In this document: piece by piece, positions 1 to 8,385 of the stretch
How the letters are laid out: each line of letters starts with the position of its first letter
Position numbering within the stretch: position 1 is the stretch's first letter
Source of the DNA: JALEFZ01 sp964564415
Lineage (GTDB): Bacteria > Bacteroidota > Bacteroidia > J057
Assembly (NCBI GenBank): GCA_964564415.1
Contig: CAZMAV010000023.1
Span: 4,980-68,979, forward strand
DNA length: 64,000 bases
Direction of reading: 5' to 3'
Notes under the pieces: generated by a model
The model's input: the letters and a program-made list of their open reading frames with translations, nothing else
Database searches by the model: none
What the model was told of the DNA's origin: nothing
Position numbers and translations under genes: made by a program

Positions 1-575
1 CGAAGCCTCTCCTCCCGAATTCGTGCCAGCACCTCCGTGGCATGTGCCCGACGAGGCTCCCTCAAAACCATAACTTCCAGGGCCTTGCGGTTCATCGCCC
101 GCAAACCATTGTGGGCATCGCTCAGCAATAGACCTGTGAATAAGAAGTTGATCCAACATGCCACCCGAAGCACCCAACGCCTGCCCCGGGGAACAAGGCT
201 GCGAGATTCATCATCCAAAAAGCGGGATCCCAGGACCACATCTGTCCTCCCCTTTTCCAAGGGCTCCAATAATTTTTCTATGTCCCCTACCCTATGCTGC
301 CCATCGGCATCAAAATGTACCACATATCTTGCTCCCCATATCCTGGCCAGGTCCATCCCCGTCATTAAGGCTGCTCCCTGACCCAGGTTTTGGCTGTGAC
401 GAAGGTAATGGACCCTCATTCCCTCGCATATCTCCGGGGTCTCATCCGTAGACCCATCGTCAACCACGATGACCTGATGGCCGGCTTGGGTTACCTCCCC
501 AAGTACCCTTGCCAAGACCTTTCCCTCATTGTAAGTAGGGATTATGACGCAGGTATGTTTGAGAAGATGGGCCAT
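1..575 (-). CDS. Family 2 glycosyltransferase, partial (3' end outside window)
   Basis: The reverse strand is open from an ATG at 575 to the window edge, giving at least 191 residues. It reads as a GT-A fold family 2 glycosyltransferase, which transfers a sugar from an activated donor. Seen: the N-terminal strand with VIIPTYNE (10-17), the nucleotide-binding VVDDGSTDE (37-45), the NxGQGAALMTG stretch (63-73) and the metal-binding DAD (89-91) followed by GQH, as in dolichyl-phosphate-mannose-synthase-like enzymes. There is no signal peptide, so the domain should be cytosolic. The C-terminal part, which would show any membrane anchor, is missing. Forward-strand open frames over this stretch are shadows. 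Acceptor and donor cannot be told from sequence. Confidence 0.88.
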   Translation of the reverse strand, partial: MAHLLKHTCVIIPTYNEGKVLARVLGEVTQAGHQVIVVDDGSTDETPEICEGMRVHYLRHSQNLGQGAALMTGMDLARIWGARYVVHFDADGQHRVGDIEKLLEPLEKGRTDVVLGSRFLDDESRSLVPRGRRWVLRVACWINFLFTGLLLSDAHNGLRAMNRKALEVMVLREPRRAHATEVLARIREERL

Positions 576-669
576 CTTTTACTTGATAAACGAAAAAATT
601 GACAAGTATCATGGCAAAATAATAAATATATCTCCCAGCTTTCCCACTTTTTTTACCTAATTTTTACCC

Positions 670-1137
670 ATGAAACTGGCTGTTATCTCTGATACACATC
701 GCCTTCTTCGGCCCGAATTGCTCAACCAAATGGAAAATGTGGACCTCGTTTTACATGCCGGAGACATTGGGAGCATCAAAGTATTGACCGAACTGAAGGA
801 AATCGTTCCCGTCCTGGCCGTAAAAGGTAATGTAGATATCAAGACTTGGTCCAAGACCATCCCGGAATTTGTAGAGAAAAAAATAGAAGGAATTATCATT
901 AAGGTGATACACCGGCCCGAGGATATTCCCCAGGAATGGTTTGAAGACGGGACGGACATTATTATTTATGGACACACCCATAAGCCCCTAGAAAGCAAAA
1001 AAGGCAATACGCTTTTGCTGAATCCTGGAAGCATAGGTCCCAGGCGCTTCAACCTCCCCATTTCTTACGTCCTTATGGAAATTGAGCAGGGAAAGTACAG
1101 CTACGAGTTCATTACCATGGAGGCAGAGACAACCTAA
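670..1137 (+). CDS. YfcE/MJ0936-type metallophosphoesterase
   Basis: 155 residues, the usual length of the small YfcE-like calcineurin-type phosphodiesterases. The metal-binding motifs are in order: SDTH (D8, H10), HAGD (D32), GNVD (N54), a conserved His at 81 and GHTH (H102, H104), followed by NPGS. The family hydrolyses phosphodiester bonds using two divalent metals; natural substrates are mostly unknown. It has no signal peptide and is expected in the cytosol. It is divergent from the partial glycosyltransferase on its left and ends one base before the convergent crotonase stop, so it is likely a single-gene transcript. The family assignment is firm, the substrate is not known. Confidence 0.9.
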   Translation: MKLAVISDTHRLLRPELLNQMENVDLVLHAGDIGSIKVLTELKEIVPVLAVKGNVDIKTWSKTIPEFVEKKIEGIIIKVIHRPEDIPQEWFEDGTDIIIYGHTHKPLESKKGNTLLLNPGSIGPRRFNLPISYVLMEIEQGKYSYEFITMEAETT

Positions 1138-1138
1138 A

Positions 1139-1951
1139 TCAGTTGTCGAACTCTGGCTTGGATTTGGTCATCTGGGCTTGTATGGCCTTCATCAGATCGT
1201 CTGACAAGAGCATGGCCGCATTCCAGGTAGCAATGTATTTCAGCCCATCTTCCACCCTGTGGTCCCGGGTGTAATTGAGCATTTCCTTGGTCCCTCTGAT
1301 CGAAAGGGGAGATTTTCCGGCGATCTGACGGGCGATTTCCATCACTTCATCCAGCATTTGACCTCGCTGCTCAAAGCAATCATTGACCAATCCAAAGGTC
1401 TTGGCCTCTTCTCCACTTACCTTCCTTCCGGTGTAGACCATTTCCCTGGCAATTCCATCAGGGATAATCTTTGGCAATCGCTGCAAGGTACCCAGGTCAG
1501 CTACCATGCCCATGTCGATTTCCTTGGCCGTTATGAAAGCATCATGGGTGGCATAGCGCATATCACAGGCCGAGATAATGTCTACCGCAGCCCCGATACA
1601 GCCGTTGTGGATAGCTGCGATCACTGGCTTGCGGCAATCTTCAATGGCCTTGATAGGAGCCTGTAAATCCAGTATGATTTGCCTTAGGTATTCCCTTTTT
1701 CTTCCCTCACAGTCGGCCTGATTGCCTCGATTCAGTTCCATGAGAAGGGATACGTCAATCCCAGAACAGAAATGCTTGCCTTCCCCCTTGAGGATGACAA
1801 CCCTGGCCTCTGGATTGCGATCGAGTTCCTCAAATACCCTGTTGAGTTCTTCCCAACTCTGGTTGTTGAGGGCATTGGCCTTTTCAGGTCGGTTGATGGA
1901 AACCTGGGCGACATGGTTTTCCAGGGAAAGGATGAGGGTTTGATAGTCCAT
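1139..1951 (-). CDS. Crotonase-fold protein, delta3,5-delta2,4-dienoyl-CoA isomerase-like (ECH1-like)
   Basis: 270 residues with the crotonase fold: the oxyanion-hole stretch KHFCSGID (59-66) and HNGCIGAAVD (115-124). The run EIDMGMVADLGTLQRLPK (144-161) closely resembles mammalian ECH1. The three acidic residues described for rat ECH1 (Asp176, Glu196, Asp204) have counterparts here at D124, E144 and D152 with exactly the same spacing (20 and 8). This supports isomerisation of 3,5-dienoyl-CoA to 2,4-dienoyl-CoA in the oxidation of unsaturated fatty acids, rather than plain hydration. It lies 36 nt downstream of the cytochrome c gene on the same strand and could be co-transcribed, although no functional link is evident. 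The general crotonase call is very secure; the exact reaction is inferred. Confidence 0.88.
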   Translation of the reverse strand: MDYQTLILSLENHVAQVSINRPEKANALNNQSWEELNRVFEELDRNPEARVVILKGEGKHFCSGIDVSLLMELNRGNQADCEGRKREYLRQIILDLQAPIKAIEDCRKPVIAAIHNGCIGAAVDIISACDMRYATHDAFITAKEIDMGMVADLGTLQRLPKIIPDGIAREMVYTGRKVSGEEAKTFGLVNDCFEQRGQMLDEVMEIARQIAGKSPLSIRGTKEMLNYTRDHRVEDGLKYIATWNAAMLLSDDLMKAIQAQMTKSKPEFDN

Positions 1952-1987
1952 GATTTTTGACGTATGCTGTTGATGAATAGGCCGGGC

Positions 1988-2422
1988 CTAGGGTTGCTTT
2001 TCGCAGGAATCTAAGACTGTCTTGACCGAGGCATAGTTTACCTCTTTCCAGTCGTTGCCCCACTGAGTCCGAATATAATTAATCAAAGTGGTAATTTCCT
2101 GGTCGGAAAGGGTGTTATTCCCGGGCATGGGCTGATTGTAGGTTTTTCCGTTGACCTTCATGGGACCTTCATAGCCGTAGCGCAACATACAAGCAATGTT
2201 TTCTTCTGCTTGTTTCAAATAATCAGCACCTGCAAGAGGCGGGTACAAGCCCCTCAGTCCCTGTCCTTCTTCCATATGGCAATTGGCGCAGTGTCGGCTG
2301 TAGAGCCTGGCCCCGGCGGAAGAATTTTCTCCCTGAATCAGGTACCAAAACAAAAGAATCAGGCCACCCAGCAAGAGTGGCCAAGCAAAGGATAATATTC
2401 CAATTGCCTTTTTATCCTTCAT
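1988..2422 (-). CDS. Membrane-anchored c-type cytochrome, single heme
   Basis: 144 residues. One N-terminal hydrophobic segment (about 9-29) acts as an anchor or uncleaved signal, followed by one heme attachment site CANCH (45-49). The likely axial Met is M99 in QPMPG, and a C-terminal helix LSDQEITTLINYIRTQW is typical of class I cytochrome c domains. It should carry electrons on the outer face of the inner membrane. Its start overlaps the end of the SCO gene by 11 nt, so the two are translated as a pair. SCO proteins deliver copper to cytochrome oxidase, so this cytochrome may feed or belong to a copper-dependent oxidase, but no oxidase subunit is visible in the window. Confidence 0.9.
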   Translation of the reverse strand: MKDKKAIGILSFAWPLLLGGLILLFWYLIQGENSSAGARLYSRHCANCHMEEGQGLRGLYPPLAGADYLKQAEENIACMLRYGYEGPMKVNGKTYNQPMPGNNTLSDQEITTLINYIRTQWGNDWKEVNYASVKTVLDSCEKQP

Positions 2423-3053
2423 TAAGCAGTCGCTTCATGTCGTGAATCAGCATATCGACCTCTTCGGGAAGGGTCCCGTCATAAACCCCTCTGATGTGCC
2501 TTTCTGTGTCAACCAGGATGAAATGTCCACTATGAAGAATGCCTCCGGGGGCATTTTCGTCTTCCTTGGCAGTTACAAGGTAGTTTTTCTGGCCAAATTC
2601 ATTGATAAAGCGGCGATCATATCCGGTAACCATGTGCCATTTTTCCGTTCTCACACCTAGTTTTTCCGCATAGTCGCTGAGGACAGCCGGCGTGTCATAT
2701 TCAGGATCTAAGGAATGAGAGAGGATTCCCACTTTGTCATTTTCCAAAAATTCATCGTGTACCCTGAGCATCTGCTGACTCATTTTGGGACAAATGTCCG
2801 GACAGGTGGAAAAGAAAAAGTCGGCAACAAAGATCTTCCCCTCAAAAGTATTGACAGTAATCCTGTTGGAATCCTGATCTACAAAGCTAAACTCAGGAAT
2901 TTTGTGAGGAATAGCATTCCCATCCTTCACTGTCGGAGGTCCAATGACAGGGAGGGGTTGATCAGGATCGTATTTATACTTGACTTGTGATTCACATCCC
3001 AAAAGGATGGTTCCCAGAATCACCGTCAAAATTATATTGCGAATCGAAGTCAT
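2412..3053 (-). CDS. SCO1/SenC-family copper chaperone lipoprotein
   Basis: 213 residues with a lipoprotein signal ending ILLGC (acylated C20) and a thioredoxin-like domain. The copper-binding motif CPDIC (C84, C88) and a downstream His (H174 in LHSGHFILVD) give the Cys-Cys-His ligand set of SCO proteins, which help assemble the CuA centre of cytochrome c oxidase or act as periplasmic thiol reductases. It sits between a coiled-coil lipoprotein (5 nt upstream) and a c-type cytochrome (11 nt overlap), all leftward, so the three probably form one operon. All key ligands are present. Confidence 0.92.
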   Translation of the reverse strand: MTSIRNIILTVILGTILLGCESQVKYKYDPDQPLPVIGPPTVKDGNAIPHKIPEFSFVDQDSNRITVNTFEGKIFVADFFFSTCPDICPKMSQQMLRVHDEFLENDKVGILSHSLDPEYDTPAVLSDYAEKLGVRTEKWHMVTGYDRRFINEFGQKNYLVTAKEDENAPGGILHSGHFILVDTERHIRGVYDGTLPEEVDMLIHDMKRLLNEG

Positions 3054-3058
3054 AGGTA

Positions 3059-3478
3059 TTATTCGTTCAGGAGTTCTTTAGCTGCTTTTTCGCCTTCCTG
3101 AAAATCTTGTTTCACCTTTTTGATGATTTTTTTCTGCTCATTCAGATAGGCCAAAGCTTCAGTCTTTTCTTTTTGGTCGTAGTCGGAGTCCCAATTATGC
3201 ATCCAGTCATCCATGCCCTCGATGGCGGTGTCCAGTTTGGCAATGGTCTGGTGATAATGGACCAAAGTAGCCGAATCTGCCCTGCCTTCAGCGTTCATTT
3301 GTTTGAGGGAATCTTCGAGACGAGCCTGGTAGGAAAGCAATTTCTCGTGTCGAGGCATGATTTCATCATGAACGTCCATGACTTCCTCGTGGAGTTGGGC
3401 CATTTCATTCCCACCCTTGTCCTGACATGAAAATGCAAAGAGGGTGATTAGCAACAATGAAAAAGAATAGGTACGCAT
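3059..3478 (-). CDS. Small coiled-coil lipoprotein of unknown function
   Basis: 139 residues. A short signal peptide ends in FAFSC, with C18 as the lipidation site. The mature part is very hydrophilic and rich in Glu, Lys, His and Met, and appears helical or coiled-coil throughout (AQLHEEVMDVHDEIMPRHEK near residue 27). I do not recognise a defined family. It is the first gene of the leftward cluster with SCO and cytochrome c (5 nt gap). The His/Met-rich N-terminal helix next to a copper chaperone makes a metal-related role possible, but that is speculation. Confidence 0.75.
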   Translation of the reverse strand: MRTYSFSLLLITLFAFSCQDKGGNEMAQLHEEVMDVHDEIMPRHEKLLSYQARLEDSLKQMNAEGRADSATLVHYHQTIAKLDTAIEGMDDWMHNWDSDYDQKEKTEALAYLNEQKKIIKKVKQDFQEGEKAAKELLNE

Positions 3479-3644
3479 ATGTGTTATTTTTGTCCCAAAT
3501 TAACCAGGCTTTCCTTATGATTCAAAAGCCCAATACTCTTTATGACTCTAAAAACTACCTTCATATGGGAATGTTTACCTTTAAATATGCTTTGCTGTCA
3601 CAGGATTTCCAGGAATTCAATACCTTTGGACAAATCCAAGCCCT

Positions 3645-4511
3645 ATGTTAAAGCGAATCGCCCATTTTTTCCAAAGAGTCTTTGGGTTTTCCGAAGCTGA
3701 AGTTCCCTACGAAGATGCCGCAGACATTGTGGATGAAGAGGCCCTGATCGTATCCCAGTTAGACGAATCCCCGAAGGCTGGGGATAAGTTCAAGAGCCGG
3801 AGTCTATCTCCTTCAGATGAGACCGCAGGAACTTCTCTGGAAGGAATCAGCATCCGTGAGCCCAGGTTTCTTTGGTGCCTGGACAATGGCCACGGTAGTC
3901 TGCAACCCGGCAAGCGCTCTCCCCTATTTGAGGATGGCACCCGTTTCGAGGAATGGGAATTCAACCGGGACGTGGTCAGGCGGATTGCCAAGAGGCTGGA
4001 CGAACTGGGGATTCAATTCTTTATCGTAGTTCCGGAGGATAATGTGGGTAAATTCCTTTCTGAAAGGGTGGAAAGGGCCAATTCACATCTCTCGCCTTTG
4101 GACTTACCAAAGATTTACCTCTCCATTCACGCCAACGCCGCCGCCTCCAATGACTGGAATGATGGAGTAACGGGCATTGAAACCTGGCACTATCCAGAAA
4201 GCGACTCCGGCAGCAGAATAGCCTCTGTATTTCAAAGGAAACTCATGGAAAGCTTCCCGGATTGGAAGGACAGGGGAATCAGAAGTCATGAAAGGAACAG
4301 CGGGAAGGTCTTTTTTGTCCTCAGTAGGACCCGAATGCCAGCCGTACTGACCGAAAACGGCTTTTATACCGATCGACAACAAGTAAAGGACCTTATGACA
4401 GACGAGGTGAGGCAGCGGGTGGCAGATGCGCATATACAGGCCATTCTGCGAATCGAGAAAGAAGGCTACGATGAAGCAGAGCTCTACCCAAAGCGCACAA
4501 TTATTGGATAA
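3645..4511 (+). CDS. N-acetylmuramoyl-L-alanine amidase (Amidase_3)
   Basis: 288 residues. Residues about 75-275 form an Amidase_3 zinc hydrolase domain, which cleaves the amide between N-acetylmuramic acid and the stem peptide. Visible zinc ligands are H83 (DNGHG), E105 (WEFNRDV) and H162 (LSIHANA), and the catalytic Glu is E237 in LTENGFYTD. The first 70 residues are acidic and low in complexity with no hydrophobic signal peptide, which is unusual for an enzyme that must reach peptidoglycan. Either export is by another route or the substrate is a cytosolic or recycled muropeptide. The ATG at 3645 is the only good start. Confidence 0.88.
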   Translation: MLKRIAHFFQRVFGFSEAEVPYEDAADIVDEEALIVSQLDESPKAGDKFKSRSLSPSDETAGTSLEGISIREPRFLWCLDNGHGSLQPGKRSPLFEDGTRFEEWEFNRDVVRRIAKRLDELGIQFFIVVPEDNVGKFLSERVERANSHLSPLDLPKIYLSIHANAAASNDWNDGVTGIETWHYPESDSGSRIASVFQRKLMESFPDWKDRGIRSHERNSGKVFFVLSRTRMPAVLTENGFYTDRQQVKDLMTDEVRQRVADAHIQAILRIEKEGYDEAELYPKRTIIG

Positions 4512-4610
4512 AGCCTTAGCTCGGACAAATTCAAACTTTTATATAAGAATTGCGTTTTTGAGATATGCCTTGTTATTTTTACCAATTGACAAGAATTTGA
4601 AAAGAATACA

Positions 4611-5165
4611 ATGATTTACACCGAAATAACTCCCAATCCAGCATCGTTAAAATTTGTCACCCAAAGAATTTTGCTCCGCAAGGGTTCGGCTGACTTTCCT
4701 TCCGTTGAAGATACCGAGGAGTCGCCTTTGGCCCGAAAGCTATTTGATTTCAAATTTGTCGAAGGGGTATTTATCAGCGCAAATTTTGTTACGATCACCA
4801 AGTACCAGGACTTTCAGTGGGAGGATGTCATCCCTGCAGTAAAGGATTTTCTGAAGGGCTACCTCGAATCTGAGCAGCCCGTGTTTACTGGTGAGCTGGA
4901 GAAAAAGGCTCAGGAAGCCTTTAATGAAAATGACTCCGAGCTGACCCGACGTATTAAGGAAGTGCTGGAATCCCACGTAAGGCCTGCCGTCGCCTCTGAC
5001 GGAGGAGACATCGTGTATGAAGATTTTGACGAGGCGGGTACCCTCAAACTAAGGATGCAAGGTTCCTGCTCTGGCTGTCCCTCCTCCATTACTACCCTTA
5101 AGTTGGGCATTGAAAACCTCATGACCCGCATGATTCCTGAAGTAAAAAAAGTGGAAGCGGTCTAA
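4611..5165 (+). CDS. Nfu-type Fe-S cluster scaffold/carrier protein
   Basis: 184 residues with two domains: an Nfu N-terminal domain (about 2-88, TPNPASLKFV and FISANFVTITK) and a NifU C-terminal domain (about 112-184) with the cluster-binding CxxC at C153 and C156 (GSCSGCPSS). Proteins of this layout receive [4Fe-4S] clusters and pass them to apo-enzymes in the cytosol. The gene is monocistronic in appearance and is followed 20 nt later by a clear intrinsic terminator. Both cysteines and the IKEVLESHVRPAVASDGGD signature (115-133) are intact, so it should be functional. Confidence 0.92.
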   Translation: MIYTEITPNPASLKFVTQRILLRKGSADFPSVEDTEESPLARKLFDFKFVEGVFISANFVTITKYQDFQWEDVIPAVKDFLKGYLESEQPVFTGELEKKAQEAFNENDSELTRRIKEVLESHVRPAVASDGGDIVYEDFDEAGTLKLRMQGSCSGCPSSITTLKLGIENLMTRMIPEVKKVEAV

Positions 5166-5184
5166 AAAATATAATCCTATATTG

Positions 5185-5210
5185 AAAGGGGCTTCGGCCC
5201 CCTTTTTTTT
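5185..5210 (+). terminator. Intrinsic terminator after the nfu-like gene
   Basis: A GGGGC stem-loop closed by a TTCG tetraloop (GGGGC-TTCG-GCCCC) is followed directly by eight T residues. It lies 20 nt past the stop codon at 5165 and separates that gene from the lipoprotein gene starting at 5225. Confidence 0.9.
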
Positions 5211-5224
5211 ATTTACCCCTTCCC

Positions 5225-5683
5225 ATGAAGCGAGTACTTCTTTTCCTCACTCCTTTATTTTTTGTCCTTTTCTCCTGCGATTCAGGAAGGCCAGCCCGGG
5301 AAGAGACCATTAGCATGGATGAAAACCTTAGCCTGGAAAGCGAAAATATCCCAAGGCTTTACGATTACCTGAGGGCCTTAAAAGCAGAGTGGGTCAAGGT
5401 TGAGGTCATTTCAGAGATGGGAGTAGAGGAGAATGATTTTATCGAAGAACAATTTCTAAAGGTTAAAGTGTATCAAAGCAGCTTTTTTCCTTCTCAGCCT
5501 GAAAAACAGAAAGAAGGAACTGGCATCAAGGTAGGCCGTGAAATTTACAGGGCCCTCTCCTATCCCCATTTATTCGAAGGAATAGAAATCACTTTTTCGA
5601 ATTTACCATTACAAGCAGAGAGCATCGAAGAAGTGAAAAAGCAAGTTTTTTGGCTATCTGAAGAAGTACTGAAAGAGGACTGA
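5225..5683 (+). CDS. Lipoprotein of unknown function
   Basis: 152 residues. The signal peptide ends with the lipobox VLFSC (C18). The mature protein starts with an acidic stretch and continues as a mixed alpha/beta sequence with no recognised motif. It is flanked by a strong terminator upstream and a 185-bp gap downstream, so it appears to be transcribed alone. I cannot assign a function. Confidence 0.75.
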   Translation: MKRVLLFLTPLFFVLFSCDSGRPAREETISMDENLSLESENIPRLYDYLRALKAEWVKVEVISEMGVEENDFIEEQFLKVKVYQSSFFPSQPEKQKEGTGIKVGREIYRALSYPHLFEGIEITFSNLPLQAESIEEVKKQVFWLSEEVLKED

Positions 5684-5737
5684 TTCCTGGCCTAATGGAT
5701 CAATAGCAGGAAAACCTAAGCACTGATAAAAGGACAT

Positions 5738-5755
5738 TTAGGCCAATTGGCCTAA
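5738..5755. promoter_or_regulatory. 18-bp perfect palindrome upstream of the KAS III-like gene
   Basis: TTAGGCCAATTGGCCTAA reads the same on both strands and lies 114 bp upstream of the start at 5869. Partial repeats of its half (GGCCTAA near 5690, CCTAAGCAC near 5715) lie beside it. The size and symmetry suit a dimeric repressor or activator site. No T-run follows, so it is not a typical terminator. Regulatory function is inferred. Confidence 0.45.
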
Positions 5756-5820
5756 GTACTAAAATATCCGTATAAGATAAATTTTTATATATCAAATTAG
5801 TCATTCCGCCTTGAATTTAA

Positions 5821-5828
5821 TATGTTTG
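5821..5828 (+). promoter_or_regulatory. Bacteroidota -7 promoter element candidate for the KAS III-like gene
   Basis: TATGTTTG matches the Bacteroidota consensus TAnnTTTG at all fixed positions and lies 40 nt before the ATG at 5869. No clear -33 TTG is present at the usual distance, so this is only half of a promoter. Confidence 0.35.
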
Positions 5829-5868
5829 GCATCGATTTTATGATGTCAGAAAAGGAAGACACGCCTAT

Positions 5869-6825
5869 ATGTATATTCATCATGTGGCCCATTATTATCC
5901 GGAAAACAGGGTTCCCAATGCTTTTTTCACGGAATTGAATGGCCTGACCGATGAGTGGTTGCAAAGCCGAACGGGAATTTCGGAGCGTAGGAAGGCTGGG
6001 GAAGATGAAAATGTTCAAACCCTTGCTTTGGAGGCTGTCAAACGTGGTTTAGAAGGAATTCCCTACGAAAAAGAAGACATAGACCTGATCGTAGCGGCAA
6101 CCTATACCCCCTTTGATACCATTGCAACCTTGGGTCATGCCGTTCAGAGACTGATCAACAAGCCACATATTCCTGTCTTATCCCTTTCTACTGCCTGTTC
6201 TTCTCTCCTCAATGCCTTGGAGGTTGCCCAGGGCTATATGGCCATGGGAAAATCTCGCAGATCCCTGGTCGTCGCCGCCGATCACAATACTGCCTACGCC
6301 CGACTGGATGATCCCAAATCAGGACATCTCTGGGGGGATGGAGCTGTGGCTTATTTCATTTCTGATGAAGCTATGCCCAGCAGAAAAAATCTAGAGGTAT
6401 TGGACCTGACTACCGGAGGTGCCGCCTGTGTGGGAGAGGGACTGGAAGGGGTGGTACTTCAACCTCGACATGGAGGCCTGCGCATGCCTCATGGCCGGGA
6501 TGTATTTATCCATGCCGTCCAATACATGAGTCGAATTACCCAGGAGCTCCTGAATAAGCACAACATATCCATAGATGAAGTAGCCTACTTTGCCCCTCAC
6601 CAGGCCAATTACAGAATTTCGAAGAAGGTAGCTCAGGACCTGGGGCTTTCCATAGAAAAAGTACTTTCAAATATTCAGTACCTTGGCAATACCGGAGCTG
6701 CGGGATGCGGAATAGCCATAAGCGAAAATTGGGAGAAATTTCAGGCGGATGATATCATTGTCAACGCTGTATTTGGAGGAGGCTATTCCTATGGGGGTAT
6801 GCTGATGAAAACCTTGATTCCTTAA
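5869..6825 (+). CDS. 3-oxoacyl-ACP synthase III family protein (KAS III/FabH-like)
   Basis: 318 residues, the normal length for KAS III. The thiolase-fold catalytic triad is complete: C110 (STACSS), H244 (APHQAN) and N274 (YLGNTGAAG). KAS III enzymes condense an acyl-CoA with malonyl-ACP to start fatty acid chains; relatives make branched products, olefins or secondary metabolites. The gene stands alone with no fab or acpP neighbour, so it is probably a second KAS III copy with a special substrate rather than the core fabH. Its stop codon overlaps the convergent stop of the next gene by 4 nt (shared TTAA). A perfect palindrome and a -7 element lie upstream. Confidence 0.9.
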   Translation: MYIHHVAHYYPENRVPNAFFTELNGLTDEWLQSRTGISERRKAGEDENVQTLALEAVKRGLEGIPYEKEDIDLIVAATYTPFDTIATLGHAVQRLINKPHIPVLSLSTACSSLLNALEVAQGYMAMGKSRRSLVVAADHNTAYARLDDPKSGHLWGDGAVAYFISDEAMPSRKNLEVLDLTTGGAACVGEGLEGVVLQPRHGGLRMPHGRDVFIHAVQYMSRITQELLNKHNISIDEVAYFAPHQANYRISKKVAQDLGLSIEKVLSNIQYLGNTGAAGCGIAISENWEKFQADDIIVNAVFGGGYSYGGMLMKTLIP

Positions 6826-8366
6826 TGCTTTGCCTGAGCTTCTAAGGCCCTCTGCCTTGCCTCTGGGAAACTTATTCCCCACAATTGAGCATCTATCCAA
6901 GAGAGGATGTCAAAATATTCCAGACTTTCTCTTTCATAAGGGTCCTTGAAAAGTTCTTCCATCTGCTTCCTGAAGCTGCGAAGGGTCTCGTTGATGTTGC
7001 GGAGAGACATACCTTCCATCCTGGAAAGGCGCTGAAAAAGCTTGAGAAGACTTCGCTCTGTAGAATGGAGAAGCCTTTTGCGCTTCATGAATCGGTAGCT
7101 GCGATCTGCTGCATACTTCATGACCGTATAGTTTTCCAATTCGTAGTGAATCACCAGATTGAGAATACGCAAATAGGATTGTATGTCTCTTCGAAGTTTA
7201 TCGCTAGATTCATTGAGCAGACGGTTCACCAGGCTGAGGGCCTTCTTATGCTCTCCATTTAATTCGTAGATATAGGCAAATAGATATTCAAATTCCAGTA
7301 CCTCCCCTTCTGCAAACTGGGTCCTATACCTGTCGATAAAGGCTTTTTGTTCGTCCAGGGCCTGAAGGGCATCTTCCAGCCTCCCAAAATAGATGTTGCG
7401 CCGAATCCGATTATGGTAGGTCTCTGCGTATATCCTCAGTTCTACATTTTTCCTTGATTTCTTTATTCTCTTGGGGAAAAACTGAACTTCCAGCATGACT
7501 CGCTCAAAGTCCTGGTCAGGCGCATAACGCATAATGCTCAGGATACGGCTGTATATGGTCAGGTACTCAAAAGGAAATTCCTGGGCGTATTTATCATTTG
7601 AATCCATAAGGGCCAGAAGCTTTTGATAGGATTCCAGCTCTCTGTCGGAATTTCCAGTACTTTGGTGATACAGGGAATAAATTTTCCAGTATTGAAGTTT
7701 AGCCTGGAAAGAGCGAGCGATTGACTCATTTTTGAGAAAGGGATGGGAAATGAATTCTTCGAGTTCTTCTCTTTCTTCGCTACTCCTGATCCTGGGAATA
7801 CGCTGTGCCAATTCATACATTTGATAATACAGCTGCATAAAGGCATTCATGTTGTCCATCCGGGCCAGGTGTTCCGCAGCATCGGTGAGGGAGTCTGTCA
7901 TGGCCTCTACTTTTTCCAATTGGATGAAGACCTTTTGCTCCCAATTGGCCAACTCTATGTAGAGGGGATAGAGATCGTAGGTATTTGCCGCCTTTTTACC
8001 CTTTTTTATCAGGCTGATACACTGCTCGTAAAGACTTTTTTCATACAAAATCTCCACTTGATGAATGATTTCTTTGACTTTCAGGCTGACAGACCTACTC
8101 GAATGGAAGGTGCTCAGGCTACGCATCAGTAGGCCGTAAAGGTAATTTTTGTCGGCTGCTAGGTGCTTGTGATAAATGCCCTCGACAGAAAGAGCTTTCT
8201 CCAGGCTACCTTTCTCATGTTCCTCGATGCCCTCTATGATGTCAAAAAGTCGGAGGTACTTTTTATTGTTGCCTTCCGCTTGCCTTTGTGCAAATAATTT
8301 AAAATATCGCTTTTCCGACATGGTCAGCGAAGTAATTAATTCAGAGAGTGCATCTGATTTTTTCAT
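6822..8366 (-). CDS. 514-residue helical-repeat protein of unknown function
   Basis: 514 residues, almost all predicted helix and rich in Lys, Glu, Leu and Tyr, without a signal peptide or membrane segment, so cytosolic. The N-terminus (ALSELITSLTMSEKRYFKLF, residues 6-25) and internal stretches resembling tetratricopeptide helix pairs suggest a TPR-like scaffold. I recognise no catalytic motif. A strong Shine-Dalgarno (AAGGAGG) precedes the ATG. The start lies only 19 nt after the end of the ABC transporter ATPase gene, so it may be the last gene of that operon. The 3' end is convergent with and overlaps the KAS III-like gene by 4 nt. Confidence 0.75.
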   Translation of the reverse strand: MKKSDALSELITSLTMSEKRYFKLFAQRQAEGNNKKYLRLFDIIEGIEEHEKGSLEKALSVEGIYHKHLAADKNYLYGLLMRSLSTFHSSRSVSLKVKEIIHQVEILYEKSLYEQCISLIKKGKKAANTYDLYPLYIELANWEQKVFIQLEKVEAMTDSLTDAAEHLARMDNMNAFMQLYYQMYELAQRIPRIRSSEEREELEEFISHPFLKNESIARSFQAKLQYWKIYSLYHQSTGNSDRELESYQKLLALMDSNDKYAQEFPFEYLTIYSRILSIMRYAPDQDFERVMLEVQFFPKRIKKSRKNVELRIYAETYHNRIRRNIYFGRLEDALQALDEQKAFIDRYRTQFAEGEVLEFEYLFAYIYELNGEHKKALSLVNRLLNESSDKLRRDIQSYLRILNLVIHYELENYTVMKYAADRSYRFMKRKRLLHSTERSLLKLFQRLSRMEGMSLRNINETLRSFRKQMEELFKDPYERESLEYFDILSWIDAQLWGISFPEARQRALEAQAKH

Positions 8367-8385
8367 TTTAATCCCTCCTTTCCGC

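Noticed and set aside
37..602. Forward open frames at the left edge
   Set aside because: They lie antisense to a clear glycosyltransferase and have no recognisable motif.
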